NCBI GenBank assembly: GCA_944391805.1 | Contig: CALXUY010000097.1 | Span: 1-44,470 of the forward strand | From: an uncultured Clostridia bacterium | Lineage (GTDB): Bacteria; Bacillota; Clostridia; Oscillospirales; CAG-272 | Reading direction: 5' to 3' | Length of the DNA: 44,470 bases | Part shown: in pieces, positions 31,599 through 41,617 of the stretch | Layout of the letters: the number at the start of each line of letters is the position of its first letter | Position numbering within the stretch: the first letter of the stretch is position 1 | Program-made: the position numbers and the translations under genes | Notes under the pieces: model-generated | Seen by the model: only the letters and a program-made list of their open reading frames with translations | Databases searched by the model: none | Told to the model about the DNA's origin: nothing

Positions 31599-32642
31599 AT
31601 GAACGAACTTTCCAAATCCGAGAGCTACGCCGCCGCCGGCGTGGACATCACCGCCGGCTACCGCGCGGTGGAGCTGATGAAAGCCCACATTGCCAGAACC
31701 GCAACGCCCGGGGTCTGCTCCGATATCGGAGGGTTTGGCGGGCTGTTTGAACTGGATCTGCGCGGAATTTCCCGCCCGGTGCTGGTCAGCGGAACCGACG
31801 GCGTGGGAACCAAGCTCAAAATTGCGTTTCTGATGAACAGGCACGACACGGTCGGTATCGACTGCGTGGCGATGTGCGTCAACGACATCATCTGCAGCGG
31901 TGCGCGTCCGCTGTTCTTCCTCGATTACATCGCCTGCGGCAAGAACCTGCCCGAAAGAATCGCCGACATTGTCAAGGGGGTTGCCGAGGGCTGCGTGCAG
32001 GCCGGCGCCGCGCTGATCGGCGGAGAGACTGCCGAGATGCCCGGCTTTTACCCGGAGGACGAATACGACCTTGCGGGCTATGCAACCGGCGTGGTGGACA
32101 AGGACAGGATCATCGACAACAAGACCATGCGGGAGGGGGATGTGATTCTCGCGCTGCCCTCGAGCGGCGTGCATTCGAACGGCTTCTCGCTGGTGCGCAA
32201 AATCTTTGATGTGGAGCATACCGATCTGCACAGTCCCGTGGAGGCGCTTGGGGGGCAGTCGCTGGGAGAGGCGCTGCTCACGCCTACCCGCATCTATGTC
32301 AAGCCGGTGCTGGCGCTGACCGCAGAGGTGCAGGTCAAGGGCATCTCACACATCACCGGCGGCGGCTTTTACGAGAACATTCCGCGCAGCATCCCCGAGG
32401 GATTGGGCGCCGAGATTGAAAAGAACAACGTGCGCGTGCTGCCGATTTTCAGTCTGATCGCGGACAAGGGCGGCATCAGCGAGCGGGATATGTTCAACAC
32501 CTTCAACATGGGCGTGGGCATGAGCATTGTGGTGAGTGCCGAGGACGCCGAGCGCGCGATGGACATTCTGCGCCGGAACGGGGAGCAGCCCTATCTGCTG
32601 GGGCGCATCATCCGTTCGGATGAAAAAATCGTCCTGCGCTGA
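31599..32642 (+). CDS. purM: Phosphoribosylformylglycinamidine cyclo-ligase (AIR synthetase)
   Basis: This 347-aa enzyme closes FGAM to AIR with ATP. The start at 31599 follows AAAGGA. Family features are [62 protein letters not shown] and [13 protein letters not shown]. Length is typical. It lies 113 bp after purF. That gap has no gene and no terminator I can draw. Confidence 0.96.
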   Translation: MNELSKSESYAAAGVDITAGYRAVELMKAHIARTATPGVCSDIGGFGGLFELDLRGISRPVLVSGTDGVGTKLKIAFLMNRHDTVGIDCVAMCVNDIICSGARPLFFLDYIACGKNLPERIADIVKGVAEGCVQAGAALIGGETAEMPGFYPEDEYDLAGYATGVVDKDRIIDNKTMREGDVILALPSSGVHSNGFSLVRKIFDVEHTDLHSPVEALGGQSLGEALLTPTRIYVKPVLALTAEVQVKGISHITGGGFYENIPRSIPEGLGAEIEKNNVRVLPIFSLIADKGGISERDMFNTFNMGVGMSIVVSAEDAERAMDILRRNGEQPYLLGRIIRSDEKIVLR

Positions 32643-32655
32643 AGAGAGGTATGGG

Positions 32656-33306
32656 ATGAGGAATATTGCAAACATCGCCGTTCTGGTGTCGGGCGGGGGC
32701 ACCAATCTGCAGGCGCTGATCGACGCGCAGAACAAGGGGCTTTTGCACAGCGGTAAAATCGAGCTGGTGATCTCCAACCGTCTGGACGCATATGCCCTGA
32801 CCCGTGCCACCGCCGCGGACATCGCAACCGCGGTGGTCCCCAAGGCCGCCTGCTCCGGTCAGGAGGAGTTTGAGACCCGCATCATGCGGCTGCTGGACGA
32901 TGCGCAGATCGATCTGATCGTTCTGGCCGGCTTCATGGCCATCCTCAGCGAGCGTTTTACCAACGCATATCCCCGCCGCATCATCAATGTGCATCCGTCC
33001 CTGATTCCGTCCTTTTGCGGAAAGGGCTTTTACGGCCTGCATGTGCATGAGGCCGCTCTGGCAAGGGGCGTGAAGGTCACCGGGGCCACCGTGCATTTTG
33101 TCAACGAAATTCCGGACGGTGGGGAGATCATTATGCAGAAGGCCGTGGCCGTCAAGAAAAACGACACCCCGCAGAGCCTGCAGAGCCGCGTGATGCGTCT
33201 GGCCGAGTGGAAGATTCTTCCCGCGGCGGTGGAGCAGGTCTGTGCCGCAATGGTGTCCGGACGCGGCGCGGTGACGGCCGATCAGGAAGGAGAGGAACCG
33301 AAATGA
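32656..33306 (+). CDS. purN: Phosphoribosylglycinamide formyltransferase (10-formyl-THF dependent)
   Basis: This 216-aa enzyme formylates GAR. IAVLVSGGGTNLQALID starts it. The catalytic Asn-His-Asp set is seen in INVHPSLIPSF and the later PDGGEII region. The start at 32656 follows GAGAGG; an ATG five bases earlier is out of frame. The C-terminus overlaps the next start as ATGA. The 10-formyl-THF it needs can be made by the fhs product at the operon end. Confidence 0.95.
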   Translation: MRNIANIAVLVSGGGTNLQALIDAQNKGLLHSGKIELVISNRLDAYALTRATAADIATAVVPKAACSGQEEFETRIMRLLDDAQIDLIVLAGFMAILSERFTNAYPRRIINVHPSLIPSFCGKGFYGLHVHEAALARGVKVTGATVHFVNEIPDGGEIIMQKAVAVKKNDTPQSLQSRVMRLAEWKILPAAVEQVCAAMVSGRGAVTADQEGEEPK

Positions 33307-34022
33307 ATATTTATCAGATTGACGACATTGCCGACCGCATTCGCGGCAACTCCTATGTGGGGCGGGGCATTGTCATCGGCAAGAGTGCCGACGGGCGGTC
33401 GGCCTGCTCGGCCTACTTCATCATGGGCCGGAGCCGGAACAGCCGTAACCGCGTGTTTGTCGAACGGGAGGGCGCGCTTTACACCGAGCCGTTCGACGCT
33501 TCGCTGGTGGAGGACCCGAGCCTGATCATCTATGCCGCGGTGCGGCAGTATGAAAACAGGCTGATTGTGACCAACGGCGACCAGACCGACACCGTGTACG
33601 AGGGGCTTGCGGCCGGCAAAACCTTCAGCGAGGCGCTGGCCTCGCGCTGCTTTGAGCCGGATGCGCCCAATCTCACCCCACGCATCAGCGGAATGCTGAC
33701 CTTTGCGGCGGGAGACTTCAGCTATGAGATGAGCATTCTCAAGAGCGCCGACGCCGCCGGCAGCGCCTGCTGCCGCTATACCTTCTCCTACCCGTCTCTG
33801 CCGGGTCTGGGACACTTCCTGCACACCTACGTGTGCGACGGAGACCCGATTCCCACCTTTCAGGGCGAGCCCGAGCGCGTGCGGATTCCGGACAGCATCG
33901 ATGCGTTTACATCATCGCTGTGGGAGGCGCTCGACGCGGACAACAAAATTTCGCTCTATGTTCGCTACACAGATCTCGAAACCGGCAAGGCCGATGTCCG
34001 CCTGATCAACAAGAACCGGTAA
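33303..34022 (+). CDS. purO: IMP cyclohydrolase of the PurO type
   Basis: This 239-aa protein should close FAICAR to IMP, the last step of the pathway. It is not the PurH N-terminal domain. It matches the archaeal-type PurO family that also occurs in Clostridia, with NSYVGRGIVIGKSADG, AYFIMGRSRNSRNRVFV, YAAVRQYENRLIVTNGDQTD and SYPSLPGLGHFLHTY. It overlaps purN by 4 bp and is followed by the separate AICAR transformylase gene, so the two genes replace one bifunctional purH. The 140 bp after it hold no gene. Confidence 0.9.
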   Translation: MNIYQIDDIADRIRGNSYVGRGIVIGKSADGRSACSAYFIMGRSRNSRNRVFVEREGALYTEPFDASLVEDPSLIIYAAVRQYENRLIVTNGDQTDTVYEGLAAGKTFSEALASRCFEPDAPNLTPRISGMLTFAAGDFSYEMSILKSADAAGSACCRYTFSYPSLPGLGHFLHTYVCDGDPIPTFQGEPERVRIPDSIDAFTSSLWEALDADNKISLYVRYTDLETGKADVRLINKNR

Positions 34023-34162
34023 AAATTCAATGACGCGGGAGCGCCGGGCCGGTGTCCCGGAGCCGACCGGACGGCCATCCCAACCGATATGCGTTCCGGG
34101 AGGCACGAAGCTCCCCGACCCCATCAATACCCATCCGGACAGGAAAGAAAGGAAGCCCGAGC

Positions 34163-35347
34163 ATGAAAGAATTTGAACTGAAATACGGTTGCAATCCCAA
34201 CCAGAAGCCCGCCCGCATTTATATGCAGGACGGGAGCGACCTGCCGATTGAAATTCTCAACGGCAGACCCGGATACATCAATTTTCTTGACGCCTTCAAC
34301 AGTTGGCAGCTTGTCAAGGAGCTGAAGGAAGCGCTCGGTCTCCCTGCCGCGACCTCCTTCAAGCACGTCAGCCCGACCTCCGCGGCGGTCGGCATCCCGC
34401 TTTCCGACAGCCTCAAAAAGGCCTGCTTTGTGGATGACGTTGCGGAATTGGATGACTCCCCGCTGGCCTGCGCCTATGCCAGAGCCAGGGGCACCGACCG
34501 TATGTGCTCGTTCGGGGACTGGGTGGCGCTCTCGGACGTGTGCGACGTGACCACCGCAAAGCTGCTGGCCCGCGAGGTGTCGGACGGCATCATCGCCCCT
34601 GGGTATGAGCCCGAGGCGCTGGAAATTCTCAAGGGCAAGAAAAAGGGGGGCTATAACATCGTGCGCATCGATCCGGACTATGTGCCGGCCGAGACCGAGC
34701 GCAAGCAGGTGTTTGGCGTGACCTTTGAGCAGGGGCGCAACAACTTCCGCATCGATCGCGCGCTGCTCGGCAACATCGTCACAAAGGAGAAGCATCTGCC
34801 CGAGAGCGCGGTGCGGGATCTGATCATCTCGCTCATCACGCTCAAATACACGCAGTCCAACTCGGTCTGCTACGCGGTGGACGGTCAGGCCATCGGTGTG
34901 GGAGCCGGGCAGCAGTCCCGCATTCACTGCACCCGTCTGGCCGGCACCAAGGCCGACACGTGGTTTTTGCGTCAGCATGAAAAGGTGCTCTCGCTGCCCT
35001 TCCTCGATACCCTCAAGCGCCCCAACCGGGACAACGTCATCGACGGCTACATCAACCGCAACGAGGAGGACGTCTGCGCCGACGGCGTTTGGCAGAAATA
35101 CTTCAAAACCCGTCCCGAGCCCCTGACTGACGCAGAGATCCGGGCATACCTCTCGGGCATCGACGGCGTGGCGCTCGGCTCGGATGCGTTTTTCCCGTTT
35201 GACGACAACATCGAGCGCGCCAAGAGAAGCGGCGTGCGCTATGTGGCCGAGCCGGGCGGCTCGATCCGCGATGACGTTGTCATCGCCTGCTGCGACAAAT
35301 ACGGCATGACCATGGCCTTCACAGGCATGCGGCTGTTCCATCACTGA
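34163..35347 (+). CDS. Stand-alone AICAR transformylase (PurH C-terminal domain equivalent)
   Basis: This 394-aa enzyme adds a formyl group to AICAR (ZMP). It starts [19 protein letters not shown] at 34163 after AAAGGAAG, which is where the transformylase domain of PurH begins; no cyclohydrolase domain precedes it. [12 protein letters not shown] carries the catalytic Lys-His pair. [31 protein letters not shown] and the C-terminal [14 protein letters not shown] are family features. Loss of its formyl donor would raise ZMP, the signal read by the riboswitch upstream. Confidence 0.93.
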   Translation: MKEFELKYGCNPNQKPARIYMQDGSDLPIEILNGRPGYINFLDAFNSWQLVKELKEALGLPAATSFKHVSPTSAAVGIPLSDSLKKACFVDDVAELDDSPLACAYARARGTDRMCSFGDWVALSDVCDVTTAKLLAREVSDGIIAPGYEPEALEILKGKKKGGYNIVRIDPDYVPAETERKQVFGVTFEQGRNNFRIDRALLGNIVTKEKHLPESAVRDLIISLITLKYTQSNSVCYAVDGQAIGVGAGQQSRIHCTRLAGTKADTWFLRQHEKVLSLPFLDTLKRPNRDNVIDGYINRNEEDVCADGVWQKYFKTRPEPLTDAEIRAYLSGIDGVALGSDAFFPFDDNIERAKRSGVRYVAEPGGSIRDDVVIACCDKYGMTMAFTGMRLFHH

Positions 35348-35373
35348 TTCCCACCGGAAGGAGAAAAATAGAA

Positions 35374-36612
35374 ATGTTTTTTGAAAAACTGAACCAGTAC
35401 GATCCCGAGGTTTACGCCTCCTGCCAGCGGGAGCTGACCCGGCAGCAGCACAACATTGAGCTGATTGCCTCCGAGAACATCGTGTCCGAGGCGGTTCTGC
35501 TGGCGGCCGGCACCGTGCTCACCAACAAGTATGCCGAAGGCTACCCCGGCAAGCGCTACTACGGCGGCTGCGTATACGTGGACGAGGTGGAGGAGCTGGC
35601 CCGTACGCGGGCGAAAAAGCTCTTTGGCGCGGAGCATGCCAATGTGCAGCCGCACAGCGGCGCCAATGCCAATCTGGCCGTCTTTTTTGCCCTGCTCAAT
35701 CCTGGCGATACGGTGCTCTCGATGAGCCTGGCGCACGGCGGGCATCTCTCGCACGGCTCTCCGGTCAATATTTCGGGCAAGTATTTTCATATCGTCCCCT
35801 ATTTTGTGGACGACGAGACACAGACCATCAACTACGACGCCGTGCGTGCGCTGGCGCTCGAGTGCAAGCCGAAGCTGATTCTGGCCGGTGCGAGCGCATA
35901 TCCGCGGACCATCGACTTCAAAAAGTTCCGCGAGATTGCCGACGAGGTGGGGGCCTACCTGATGGTGGATATGGCGCACATCGCAGGGCTTGTGGCTGCC
36001 GGCGTGCACGAAAGCCCGGTGCCCTATGCCGATGTGGTCACCACCACCACGCACAAGACGCTGCGCGGCCCGCGCGGGGGGCTGATCCTCTGCCGCGAGC
36101 AGTACGCCAAGCAGATCGACAAGGCGGTGTTCCCGGGCACGCAGGGTGGCCCGCTGATGCACATCATCGCCGCCAAGGCCGTTGCCTTCGGCGAGGCGCT
36201 GACCGACGAATTCAGGGAGTATCAGAAGCGCATCGTGCAGAACGCAAAGGTGCTCTCCGAGGCGCTGCTGGAAAAGGGCTTCCACCTGGTGTCGGGCGGC
36301 ACCGACAATCACCTGATGCTGCTGGACCTGCGAGGCACCGGACTGACCGGTAAGGAGCTGGAGCGGCGGCTGGACGAGGTGCACATCACAGCCAACAAAA
36401 ACGCGATTCCGAACGACCCCGAAAGTCCGTTTGTCACCAGCGGCGTGCGCATCGGCACCCCTGCGGTCACTTCGCGCGGCTTCGGCACCGACGAGATGAA
36501 GCGGATTGCCGCCTTCATCGCCGACGTGGCGTTTGATTTTGAAAACAGCCGTGAGCGCGTCAGCCGCGAGGTCATGGCGCTCTGCGAGCAATTCCCGATT
36601 TACCGTGACTGA
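35374..36612 (+). CDS. glyA: Serine hydroxymethyltransferase
   Basis: This 412-aa PLP enzyme splits serine to glycine and methylene-[44 protein letters not shown] and the PLP Lys in [16 protein letters not shown] (near 225) are visible. The start at 35374 follows AAGGAGA. Glycine is the substrate of PurD, encoded next, and the one-carbon unit feeds formyl transfer, which explains its place inside the pur operon. Confidence 0.97.
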   Translation: MFFEKLNQYDPEVYASCQRELTRQQHNIELIASENIVSEAVLLAAGTVLTNKYAEGYPGKRYYGGCVYVDEVEELARTRAKKLFGAEHANVQPHSGANANLAVFFALLNPGDTVLSMSLAHGGHLSHGSPVNISGKYFHIVPYFVDDETQTINYDAVRALALECKPKLILAGASAYPRTIDFKKFREIADEVGAYLMVDMAHIAGLVAAGVHESPVPYADVVTTTTHKTLRGPRGGLILCREQYAKQIDKAVFPGTQGGPLMHIIAAKAVAFGEALTDEFREYQKRIVQNAKVLSEALLEKGFHLVSGGTDNHLMLLDLRGTGLTGKELERRLDEVHITANKNAIPNDPESPFVTSGVRIGTPAVTSRGFGTDEMKRIAAFIADVAFDFENSRERVSREVMALCEQFPIYRD

Positions 36613-36627
36613 GGAGAGGAAGCAGAG

Positions 36628-37896
36628 ATGAACATTCTGGTTGTCGGCGGCGGCGGGCGGGAGCACGCCATCATCAAAAAGATCAGAGAAAACCGGCAGG
36701 TGACAAACATCTGGGCGCTGCCCGGCAACGGCGGCATTGCCGCCGACGCCGAGTGCGTGGACATCAAGGCCACCGATATCGAGGGCATCGTGGCGTTTGC
36801 CGCCTCGCACGGGGTGGACTATGCCGTCGTCGCCCCGGATGACCCGCTGGTGCTGGGCTGTGTGGACGCGCTGGAGGCTCGGGGCATCCCCTGCTTCGGC
36901 CCGCGCGCCAATGCCGCCATCATTGAGGGGAGTAAGGTTTTTTCCAAGAACCTGATGAAGAAATACGGCATTCCCACCGCGGCATACGAGGTGTTTGACG
37001 AGCTTGACGCCGCGCTGGCCTATCTCGAGAATGCCCCCGTCCCCACCGTGGTCAAGGCCGACGGGCTGGCGCTGGGCAAGGGCGTGATCATCGCGCAGAC
37101 GAGGCAGGAGGCCCGCGATGCGGTCATCTCCATGATGCGTGACGGCAAATTCGGCAAGAGCGGCAGCCGGGTGGTGATTGAGGAGTTCCTCACAGGCCCC
37201 GAGGTCTCGGTGCTCTCGTTTACCGACGGTAAAACCGTGGTGCCGATGGTTTCCTCGATGGACCACAAGAGAGTCGGGGAGGGGGATACCGGCCTGAACA
37301 CCGGCGGTATGGGCACGGTTGCACCCAATCCCTATTACAGCGACGCGGTGGCAGCCGAGTGCATGGAGCGCATTTTCCTGCCCACCGTGCGCGCGATGGC
37401 GGCCGAGGGCAGACCCTTCAAGGGCTGTCTCTATTTCGGTCTGATGCTCACGCCGGACGGCCCCCGTGTGATCGAATACAACTGCCGCTTCGGCGACCCC
37501 GAAACGCAGGTGGTGCTGCCTCTGCTCGAGAGCGATCTGCTCACGGTCATGCAGGCGGTCACCGAGGAGCGCCTCGGCGAGGTGGAGGTGAAATTCCGCC
37601 CGGGCTGCGCGGCCTGCGTGATCATGGCCTCGGGCGGCTACCCGGAGCGCTACGGGAAGGGCTATGAAATCAGCATTCCTGATGATCTGGACGCGCAGGT
37701 CTATGTGGCCGGCGCCGAGAGACGGGACGGAAAGCTGGTCACCAGCGGCGGCCGGGTGCTGGGTGTGACCGCCGTGCGGGATACCCTGAGGGAGGCGCTG
37801 GACGCCTCCTATGCGGCTGTCCGTCGCATTTCGTTCCGGGATGCGTACTACCGCCGCGACATCGGCGCGCGGGCGCTGCAGGCAAAGGAGGATTGA
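36628..37896 (+). CDS. purD: Phosphoribosylamine-glycine ligase (GAR synthetase)
   Basis: This 422-aa ATP-grasp enzyme joins phosphoribosylamine and glycine. MNILVVGGGGREHAI starts it. PAPTVVKADGLALGKGV-like PVPTVVKADGLALGKGV, SSMDHKRVGEGDTGLNTGG and IEYNCRFGDPETQVVLP follow. The start follows GAGGAGAGG. It lies between glyA and purL, with 15 bp and 4 bp gaps. Confidence 0.97.
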   Translation: MNILVVGGGGREHAIIKKIRENRQVTNIWALPGNGGIAADAECVDIKATDIEGIVAFAASHGVDYAVVAPDDPLVLGCVDALEARGIPCFGPRANAAIIEGSKVFSKNLMKKYGIPTAAYEVFDELDAALAYLENAPVPTVVKADGLALGKGVIIAQTRQEARDAVISMMRDGKFGKSGSRVVIEEFLTGPEVSVLSFTDGKTVVPMVSSMDHKRVGEGDTGLNTGGMGTVAPNPYYSDAVAAECMERIFLPTVRAMAAEGRPFKGCLYFGLMLTPDGPRVIEYNCRFGDPETQVVLPLLESDLLTVMQAVTEERLGEVEVKFRPGCAACVIMASGGYPERYGKGYEISIPDDLDAQVYVAGAERRDGKLVTSGGRVLGVTAVRDTLREALDASYAAVRRISFRDAYYRRDIGARALQAKED

Positions 37897-37900
37897 GGCT

Positions 37901-40900
37901 TTGGTATATAGAGTGTTTGTGGAAAAGAAAAAGGAGCTGGCCAACGAGGCGAGGGCGCTGCTTGCCGACGCACGCGGGCTGCTCGGCATCCGGAGCCTGC
38001 GCGACGTGCGCGTCATCAACCGCTATGACGCCGAAAACATCACCCCCGAGCTGTTCGAGTACGCCAAACGCACGGTGTTCTCCGAGCCGCAGCTCGATCT
38101 GGTGTCGGACAGCCCCGACCTGACCGGTGCCGCGGTGTTTGCCGTGGAGTATCTGCCCGGCCAGTTCGATCAGCGCGCCGATTCGGCGGCCCAGTGCATT
38201 CAGATCATCTCAACCGGTGAGCGCCCGCTGGTGCGCACCGCCAAGCTCTATGCGCTTTATGGAGAGCTGACCGACGCCGAGCTGGCCGAGATCAAAAAGT
38301 ATGTGATCAACCCGGTGGAGGCGCGGGAGGCCAGCCTCGCGTTGCCCGAAACGCTGCGGATGACGTATGAGATCCCCACCCGCGTGAAAACCGTGGAGGG
38401 CTTTCTCGGCTTTGACCGCGCCGCGCTCGAGCGGATGCTCGAGAACTACGGGCTGGCGATGGACATCGACGACCTCGCCTTCTGCCAGGACTATTTCCGC
38501 CGGGAGGGAAGGGACCCGACCGTCACCGAAATCCGTATGATCGATACCTACTGGTCGGATCACTGCCGGCATACCACCTTCGGCACCATCATTGACCATG
38601 TGGAATTTGAGGACGAACTGCTTCAGCAGACCTATGAGGAGTATCTGGAGCTGCGCCGCCGGCTGGGGCGCACCAAGCCGGTCTGCCTGATGGACATCGC
38701 CACACTGGCGGTGAAGCATCTGCGGGCAGCCGGAAAGCTGGACAAGCTGGACGAATCCGAGGAGATCAACGCCTGCACGGTCAAAATCAGCGTGGAGGTG
38801 GACGGCGAGAAACAGCCTTGGCTGCTGCTCTTCAAGAACGAAACCCACAACCACCCCACCGAAATCGAGCCGTTCGGCGGTGCGGCGACCTGTATCGGGG
38901 GCGCCATCCGCGATCCGCTCTCGGGGCGTTCGTACGTCTATGGCGCCATGCGCGTGACCGGCGCGGCAGACCCGCTGGTACCGGTCTCCGAGACGCTCAA
39001 GGGCAAGCTGCCCCAGCGTAAAATCGTCACCACCGCCGCGGCGGGCTATTCCTCCTACGGCAACCAGATCGGACTTGCCACCGGCATTGTGGATGAAATC
39101 TATCATCCCGGCTATGCGGCCAAGCGCATGGAGATCGGCGCGGTGATCGCCGCAGCTCCGGCCGCCAACGTCCGCCGCGAGCGCCCTACGCCCGGCGATG
39201 TGGTCATTCTGCTGGGGGGCAGCACCGGGCGGGACGGCTGCGGGGGAGCGACCGGCTCCTCCAAGTCGCACAACGCCCACTCGCTCGAGAGCTGCGGCGC
39301 CGAGGTGCAGAAGGGCAACGCACCCGAGGAGCGCAAGCTCCAGCGGCTGTTCCGCAATCCCGCGGCCTGCCGCATGATCAAGCGCTGCAACGATTTCGGC
39401 GCGGGCGGTGTGTCGGTTGCCATCGGGGAGCTGGCCGACGGGCTGGACATTGACCTCAACGCGGTTCCCAAAAAGTACGAGGGGCTGGACGGCACCGAGC
39501 TTGCCATCAGTGAGTCGCAGGAGCGCATGGCCGTGGTGGTGGAGGCACAGGATGTGGAGGGCTTCCTCGCCCTGGCCGACGCCGAGAACCTGCAGGCCTG
39601 CCCGGTCGCAACCGTCACCGAACAGGCGCGGCTGGTCATGCACTGGAACGGCCAGACCATTGTGGACGTGAGCCGTGAGTTCCTCGGCTCCAACGGGGCA
39701 GAGAAGCACATTTCGGTGCGTGCCGCAAAGCCGCAGAGCTACGAGCGGGAGATTTCCGGCTCCTTCGGCGAGAACTACCGCCGGCTGGCCGGCGACCTGA
39801 ATATCTGCTCCAAGCGCGGGCTTTCCGAGCGCTTTGATTCGACCATCGGCGCGGGAACCGTGCTGATGCCGTTCGGCGGCAAATATCAGCTCACCCCGAT
39901 TCAGAGCATGGTGCAGAAAATTTCGGTGGAGAAGCAGCACACCGACGACTGCTCACTGATGTCCTGGGGCTTCAACCCCTTCATCACCGAAAAAAGCCCC
40001 TACCACGGGGCGTATCTTGCGGTGGTCGAGTCGGTGTGCAAGCTGATTGCCACCGGCGCGGATTTCCGCGACGTTTACCTGACCTTCCAGGAGTATTTTG
40101 AAAAGCTGGGCAAGGATCCCGCGCGCTGGGGCAAGCCGCTTTCGGCGCTGCTGGGGGCCTTCAAGGCGCAGCTGGAGCTGGGCGTTGGCTCCATCGGCGG
40201 AAAGGACTCGATGAGCGGCTCGTTTGAGCAGCTCGACGTTCCCCCCACGCTGGTTTCGTTCGCCGTGACCACCCAGAAAACCGCCGACATCGTCTCCCCC
40301 GAATTCAAGAGGGCGGGGGATCGGGTGATTCTGCTCGCCCCGGCATATCAGGAAAACGGTCTGCCCGAGACGGCCTCGCTGCTGGCGGTGATGAACCGTG
40401 TGACGGCTCTGCTGCGTTCGGGCAAGGCGGTTGCCTGCTATACCCCCGGGCTGGGGGGCGTGGCCGAGGCCGTGATGAAGATGGCCTTCGGCAACATGCT
40501 GGGCTTCCGCTATGAGGCGGAGCTCTGCGACCGGCAGATCTTTGGCTATGCCTACGGCTCCTTCCTGCTCGAGCTGACCGATCAGGCCACCGACGCGGAT
40601 TTGGCCGGCGCGACAACCGTCGGAGTCGTGACCGACGACAACGCGATCTCCCGCGGCGGCGAATCGCTGCCGCTGCCGGCTCTGCTCGACATCTATGAGG
40701 ACAAGCTCGAGAGCGTGTACAGCTGCAACATCCCGGACCGCAGAACCCCGATGGAGACCTTCTCGGCTCCGGCGGCTGTGCGCCCGGCTCCGGTCGTGCG
40801 CGTGGCAAAGCCGAAGGTGCTGATTCCGGCCTTCCCGGGCACCAACTGCGAGTACGACAGCGCCAAGGCCGTGCGTGACGCGGGAGCCGAGGCCGAAATT

Positions 40901-41605
40901 ATGGTCATCAACAACCGCACGTCGGCCGGTATTCAGCGCAGCGTCGAGGCCTTTGCCGAGGCGCTGAAAACCGCGCAGATCGTCTTTATTCCGGGCGGCT
41001 TTTCGGGCGGCGACGAGCCGGACGGCAGCGGCAAGTTCATCACCGCTTTCTTCCGCAACCCCGCCGTCAAGGAGGGGGTCACCGAGCTGCTCGAGCGCCG
41101 GGACGGCCTGATGTGCGGCATCTGCAACGGGTTCCAGGCGCTGATCAAGCTGGGGCTGGTGCCCTACGGCAGAATCATCGACACCGACGAGCACTGCCCG
41201 ACCCTGACCTACAATACCATCGCCCGCCATCAGTCCCGCATCGTGCGCACCCGCGTGGCCTCCAACCGCTCGCCATGGCTGGCGCTGACGCAGGTCGGGG
41301 ACATTTACAGCGTGCCGATCTCGCACGGGGAGGGGCGGTTCCTCGCGGATGAGGCGCTCATCCGGCAGCTTGCCGCAAACGGGCAGATCGCCACGCAGTA
41401 TGTCGATTTCGCCGGCAATGCCACCAGCGAGGTGCACTTCAATCCCAACGATTCGATGTATGCCATTGAGGGCATCACCTCGCCCGACGGCCGTGTGTTC
41501 GGCAAAATGGGACACAGTGAGCGCGTGGGTGACGGGCTTTACAAAAACGTTCCGGGAGAATACCGCATCCGGATGTTCGAGGCGGCGGTTCAATATTTTC
41601 ACTGA
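37901..41605 (+). CDS. purL: Phosphoribosylformylglycinamidine synthase, fused PurL-PurQ type
   Basis: This 1234-aa enzyme makes FGAM using glutamine. The start is TTG at 37901, 8 nt after AGGAGG and giving (M)VYRVFVEKKK as in relatives; no ATG fits. The N-terminal part is followed by ATP-binding PurL halves, with DTYWSDHCRHTTF, KNETHNHPTEIEPFGGAATCIGG and GSIGGKDSMSGSF. The C-terminal glutaminase domain (about 970-1234) has the complete triad: Cys in MCGICNGFQ, His and Glu in ISHGEGRF. No PurS or separate PurQ is therefore needed. Its glutaminase is intact, unlike that of PurF in this operon. Confidence 0.96.
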   Translation: MVYRVFVEKKKELANEARALLADARGLLGIRSLRDVRVINRYDAENITPELFEYAKRTVFSEPQLDLVSDSPDLTGAAVFAVEYLPGQFDQRADSAAQCIQIISTGERPLVRTAKLYALYGELTDAELAEIKKYVINPVEAREASLALPETLRMTYEIPTRVKTVEGFLGFDRAALERMLENYGLAMDIDDLAFCQDYFRREGRDPTVTEIRMIDTYWSDHCRHTTFGTIIDHVEFEDELLQQTYEEYLELRRRLGRTKPVCLMDIATLAVKHLRAAGKLDKLDESEEINACTVKISVEVDGEKQPWLLLFKNETHNHPTEIEPFGGAATCIGGAIRDPLSGRSYVYGAMRVTGAADPLVPVSETLKGKLPQRKIVTTAAAGYSSYGNQIGLATGIVDEIYHPGYAAKRMEIGAVIAAAPAANVRRERPTPGDVVILLGGSTGRDGCGGATGSSKSHNAHSLESCGAEVQKGNAPEERKLQRLFRNPAACRMIKRCNDFGAGGVSVAIGELADGLDIDLNAVPKKYEGLDGTELAISESQERMAVVVEAQDVEGFLALADAENLQACPVATVTEQARLVMHWNGQTIVDVSREFLGSNGAEKHISVRAAKPQSYEREISGSFGENYRRLAGDLNICSKRGLSERFDSTIGAGTVLMPFGGKYQLTPIQSMVQKISVEKQHTDDCSLMSWGFNPFITEKSPYHGAYLAVVESVCKLIATGADFRDVYLTFQEYFEKLGKDPARWGKPLSALLGAFKAQLELGVGSIGGKDSMSGSFEQLDVPPTLVSFAVTTQKTADIVSPEFKRAGDRVILLAPAYQENGLPETASLLAVMNRVTALLRSGKAVACYTPGLGGVAEAVMKMAFGNMLGFRYEAELCDRQIFGYAYGSFLLELTDQATDADLAGATTVGVVTDDNAISRGGESLPLPALLDIYEDKLESVYSCNIPDRRTPMETFSAPAAVRPAPVVRVAKPKVLIPAFPGTNCEYDSAKAVRDAGAEAEIMVINNRTSAGIQRSVEAFAEALKTAQIVFIPGGFSGGDEPDGSGKFITAFFRNPAVKEGVTELLERRDGLMCGICNGFQALIKLGLVPYGRIIDTDEHCPTLTYNTIARHQSRIVRTRVASNRSPWLALTQVGDIYSVPISHGEGRFLADEALIRQLAANGQIATQYVDFAGNATSEVHFNPNDSMYAIEGITSPDGRVFGKMGHSERVGDGLYKNVPGEYRIRMFEAAVQYFH

Positions 41606-41617
41606 CGGAGGGTTCCC

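Noticed and set aside
35341..38019. An 892-codon open frame antisense to glyA and purD
   Set aside because: Same reason: a shadow of two clear genes, with no family signature and no operon logic.
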